From JBBDWJ01 sp040902925 (GTDB taxonomy: Bacteria; Acidobacteriota; Terriglobia; Bryobacterales; UBA6623): a stretch of DNA of 15,341 bases. A model generated the notes under the pieces. The model ran no database searches. It was not told the DNA's origin and worked only from the letters and a program-made list of their open reading frames with translations. Where the stretch lies: the NCBI GenBank assembly GCA_040902925.1, contig JBBDWJ010000275.1, positions 1 through 15,341 on the forward strand, in the 5' to 3' direction. Position 1 is the first letter of the stretch; every line of letters begins with the position of its first letter. The position numbers were made by a program, and so were the translations under genes. Shown here piece by piece: positions 13,431 to 15,341 of the stretch.

Positions 13431-14153
13431 ATGCGGGAATTGTATCGGGTTGTGGAGGAGCCCCGGCCATGTTCCTATCTGCCCGCCGAACGGGCGTCGC
13501 TGGAGTACCGCATCGTCACGCACCTCGGCAGCGACGACTATGAAGATCTTTTGGCGCGCGGCTACCGCCGTTTCGGGCACCAGTTGTTCCGGCCCGCCTG
13601 CCTGCAATGCCAGCAGTGCGTGAGCCTGCGTGTGCTCGTGCAGGAGTTTCTGCCCAGCCGCAGCCAGCGCCGCGTGCTGCGCCGCAATTCCCATATTCGG
13701 GTTGTGCGCCAGCCCGTGTTCGTAACCGACGCGCACCTCGATCTGTTCAACCGCTACCACGGCTTCATGGCCCAGCACCGCGGCTGGCAGCGCGACCTGG
13801 TCACGCGCGAATCCTATCTGGAGTCCTTTGCGATGGGCGGCGAGAATATCGCTTGGCAGTGGATGTTCTACGACAAGGATCGGCTAATGGGCGTTGCCTT
13901 GATGGACGAAACGAGGGAGTCGATTTCGCTGGTTTATTCCTTTTATGATCCGGCGTGGCGCGAGTCGAGCCCGGGTACGCTGTCGGCCCTGACGCAGTTG
14001 GAGTATGCCCGCCGCAAGCGGCTTCTCTATGCGTACCCGGGGTATTGGATCACGGCGTGCCCGTCGATGAGTTATAAGGCGCGGTTCACTCCGTATGAGC
14101 GGCTGAAGCGCCATCCGGCTGAAGGGGAACGGCCGGTTTGGATGCGGGCCTGA
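13431..14153 (+). CDS. bpt: Aspartate/glutamate leucyltransferase (Bpt)
   Basis: 240 residues, the normal length for the family. Bpt transfers leucine from Leu-tRNA to proteins with N-terminal Asp or Glu, marking them for ClpS/ClpAP degradation (bacterial N-degron pathway) in the cytosol. The N-terminal ATE domain shows CSYLPAERASLEYRI (14-28), LLARGYRRFGHQLFRPAC, and Cys residues C57, C60 and C63 in CLQCQQC. The C-terminal GNAT-like domain shows YHGFMAQHRGW, the MFYDKDRLMGVALMD strand pair, SLVYSFYDP and YPGYWI followed by MSYKARFTP. The ATG at 13431 has no nearby Shine-Dalgarno; a TAAAAT box 6 bases upstream suggests a leaderless message. It is divergent from the cyclase-like gene and convergent with the TIM-barrel isomerase gene. 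Confidence 0.95.
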   Translation: MRELYRVVEEPRPCSYLPAERASLEYRIVTHLGSDDYEDLLARGYRRFGHQLFRPACLQCQQCVSLRVLVQEFLPSRSQRRVLRRNSHIRVVRQPVFVTDAHLDLFNRYHGFMAQHRGWQRDLVTRESYLESFAMGGENIAWQWMFYDKDRLMGVALMDETRESISLVYSFYDPAWRESSPGTLSALTQLEYARRKRLLYAYPGYWITACPSMSYKARFTPYERLKRHPAEGERPVWMRA

Positions 14154-14184
14154 AGCTCTTTCGAGCCGCGTCTCCGGGACAAAG

Positions 14185-14198
14185 GGGAAGGCATTCCC
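14185..14198. terminator. Weak hairpin between convergent bpt and isomerase genes
   Basis: GGGAA (14185-14189) and TTCCC (14194-14198) form a 5-bp stem with a GGCA loop, extendable by one G-U pair, in the 54-base gap between two convergent stops. It has no T run on either side, so it could at most be a weak bidirectional terminator. Confidence 0.22.
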
Positions 14199-14207
14199 TG
14201 ACAACCT

Positions 14208-15074
14208 CTACGCTTCCGCAACCAATCTCTGCAGGCTGCGCGCGCAAATCTTGCTGCCTTCGAATTTGTTTCCCGCCGGGCCGCCCCAGTGGGTTTCCAG
14301 GCTGATCATGCCTTGGTATCCGTCTGTTATCAGCGAGGCTAGCTGGCCTTTCCAGTCAACCTCTCCCGCGCCTACGTCTCCCCAGTTCATCCGATCGCTG
14401 CCGGGTGGCATGACGCCGTCTTTGGCGTGTACGTGGATGATCCGCCGGGCGGGTAGCAAGCGGTAGCCGTCGGGGTAGGGAACCTCTCCCGCTACGTAGG
14501 CATTAGCAGGGTCCCACACGAGGCCGAACAACGGATCGTCGAACAGGTTGAGCACCGGAGCGGTTTCGGCGGCTGTGGCGACGTTGCAGGCATGCTCGTT
14601 TTCCAGCCCGATCCTGACGCCATAGGGCCGCGCGGTCTCGACCGCTTTGCTGAGGGCTTCGATGACGCGGCCGGTAGTTGCCGCCGGCTCGACCGTACGC
14701 CAAAAGCTGAAAACGCGCACAACCGGCGCCCCAAGCTTGGCGGCGACTTCGAGCGAACGTTTGAGGATGCGCGGCTGGTCTTCGTAGGAGTGGGCGGAGT
14801 GGAAAGCGTCCTGCTCGAAGCGGCGATCGATGTCGCCTCCCTCGGGCAGAGTGCACTTGTACACCGGCGAGGCGATGGATGCGATCGTCAAGCCGGCCGA
14901 TTCGGCCAATCTTTTGACTTCGCTGATCTCGTCGTCGTTCAGGTCGACGATGTTCTTGTTCCAAGCGGTGCGGACTTCCAACGCCGGCACGCCAAGCTCA
15001 CGGGCGGTGCCGCAAACCAACTCGAAATCCTGCGAGAATTCGTCGGTGATAATGCAAACCGGGAATTGAGCCAT
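14208..15074 (-). CDS. Sugar-phosphate isomerase/epimerase family TIM barrel
   Basis: 288 residues from the ATG at 15074 (MAQFPVCIITDEFSQDF). The frame stays open for 88 codons further upstream, but that part does not look like protein of this family and the barrel starts here. The xylose-isomerase-like (AP_endonuc_2) fold covers the whole length: EVRTAW (E34 region), IASIASPVYK, LGAPVVRVFSFWR, IGLENEH with E158, LVWDPANAY with D188, IIHVHAKD with H214, and ISLETHWGG with E260. E158, D188, H214 and E260 are the expected metal ligands. Such enzymes isomerise or epimerise sugars or inositol derivatives; the exact substrate is unknown. No signal peptide. No Shine-Dalgarno is visible, and a TACACT box (minus strand, 15087-15082) 7 bases before the ATG suggests a leaderless mRNA. 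Confidence 0.9.
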   Translation of the reverse strand: MAQFPVCIITDEFSQDFELVCGTARELGVPALEVRTAWNKNIVDLNDDEISEVKRLAESAGLTIASIASPVYKCTLPEGGDIDRRFEQDAFHSAHSYEDQPRILKRSLEVAAKLGAPVVRVFSFWRTVEPAATTGRVIEALSKAVETARPYGVRIGLENEHACNVATAAETAPVLNLFDDPLFGLVWDPANAYVAGEVPYPDGYRLLPARRIIHVHAKDGVMPPGSDRMNWGDVGAGEVDWKGQLASLITDGYQGMISLETHWGGPAGNKFEGSKICARSLQRLVAEA

Positions 15075-15341
15075 ACGCGATAGTGTAACGTATAGTATTG
15101 TGGGTATCGTCCGCGGAAATGCGGCATAGCACATGGCGAAACAGTACGGAACAGGGCGGCGGAGGACTTTCGTAACGCGCGTGTTAACATTTACGTCGAA
15201 CGAGAAAGCGGATCGTAAACGCATCGTTGATACCCGTCGGCGCTGTTGTTGCGTTTGGAAGATCGGAGCACTACAATAAAAATGTAGGCCTAGCAGCCCG
15301 TGGTAGAAGTCAGACAAAGTACTTTGCGGATAGAACATTTA
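15075..15341. other. Upstream region at right edge
   Basis: 267 bases with no convincing gene, more AT-rich than the coding regions. Next to the isomerase start it holds the minus-strand TACACT box. It also holds a near palindrome, TAACGCGCGTGTTA (15174-15187), centred on ACGCGCGT, and the plus-strand promoter candidate listed separately. A divergent gene probably begins beyond the right edge. Confidence 0.4.
15249..15277 (+). promoter_or_regulatory. Candidate sigma70 promoter pointing out of the window
   Basis: TTGCGT (15249-15254), a spacer of exactly 17 bases, and TACAAT (15272-15277, five of six consensus bases). Transcription would begin near 15284 and run rightwards off the window, divergent from the isomerase gene. 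Confidence 0.4.

Noticed and set aside
15075..15338. 88-codon N-terminal extension of the isomerase
   Set aside because: Its composition is unlike protein, it crosses promoter-like sequence, and the family starts at the Met at 15074.
1..15341. CRISPR array, insertion sequence ends, rRNA or riboswitch
   Set aside because: No spaced repeats of CRISPR length, transposase, rRNA segments or recognisable riboswitch core were seen on reading either strand.

Overview
The window is GC-rich, densely coded DNA that looks like an Acidobacteria chromosome, probably from the Solibacter/Bryobacter side. This is an inference from gene style: many exported enzymes whose signal peptides end in AQ or similar, an S9 peptidase, a Tat-exported aldo/keto reductase, a small TonB-dependent receptor, a bacterial leucyl-transferase (Bpt), and GGCAAAA heptamer repeats between genes. 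No rRNA or species marker is present.

Left edge (1-1240): a phage- or island-like patch. A minus-strand pair comprises a DUF5659-type small protein and an overlapping ORF that runs off the edge. A plus-strand NUMOD4/HNH homing-type endonuclease ends 15 bases before a complete tRNA-Gly(CCC) (1254-1328). The ordinary chromosome appears to resume at the tRNA.

Middle (1361-8374): a cupin; two minus-strand exported enzymes (a DUF6282 amidohydrolase-like protein and a Tat-exported aldo/keto reductase); a secreted alpha/beta hydrolase with a visible Ser/His pair; and, tail to tail with it, an S9 prolyl-oligopeptidase-type peptidase with beta-propeller repeats. These suggest envelope-level processing of peptides and small molecules.

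8487-9078: a vapBC toxin-antitoxin locus. A 35-base near-perfect inverted repeat overlies the promoter and start of vapB. vapC carries a one-base frameshift just before its first catalytic aspartate, so the toxin appears broken as written.

9199-12383: an orphan DUF58 membrane protein gene whose stop codon overlaps the start of a TonB-dependent receptor gene (ATGA), suggesting translational coupling.

12479-15341: the most unusual gene is a minus-strand 263-residue protein resembling the catalytic core of the anthrax edema factor/CyaA/ExoY class of nucleotidyl cyclases. The aligned Arg, two Lys, DxD and His are present, but there is no signal peptide and no obvious partner. It is divergent from bpt (N-degron pathway), across a region with two inverted repeats and a C9 tract. 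A sugar-phosphate isomerase/epimerase-like TIM barrel follows on the minus strand, and a candidate promoter near the right edge points out of the window.

Several starts (vapB, bpt, the isomerase, possibly the S9 peptidase) lack a Shine-Dalgarno but have a -10-like hexamer 6-7 bases upstream. This suggests leaderless transcription.
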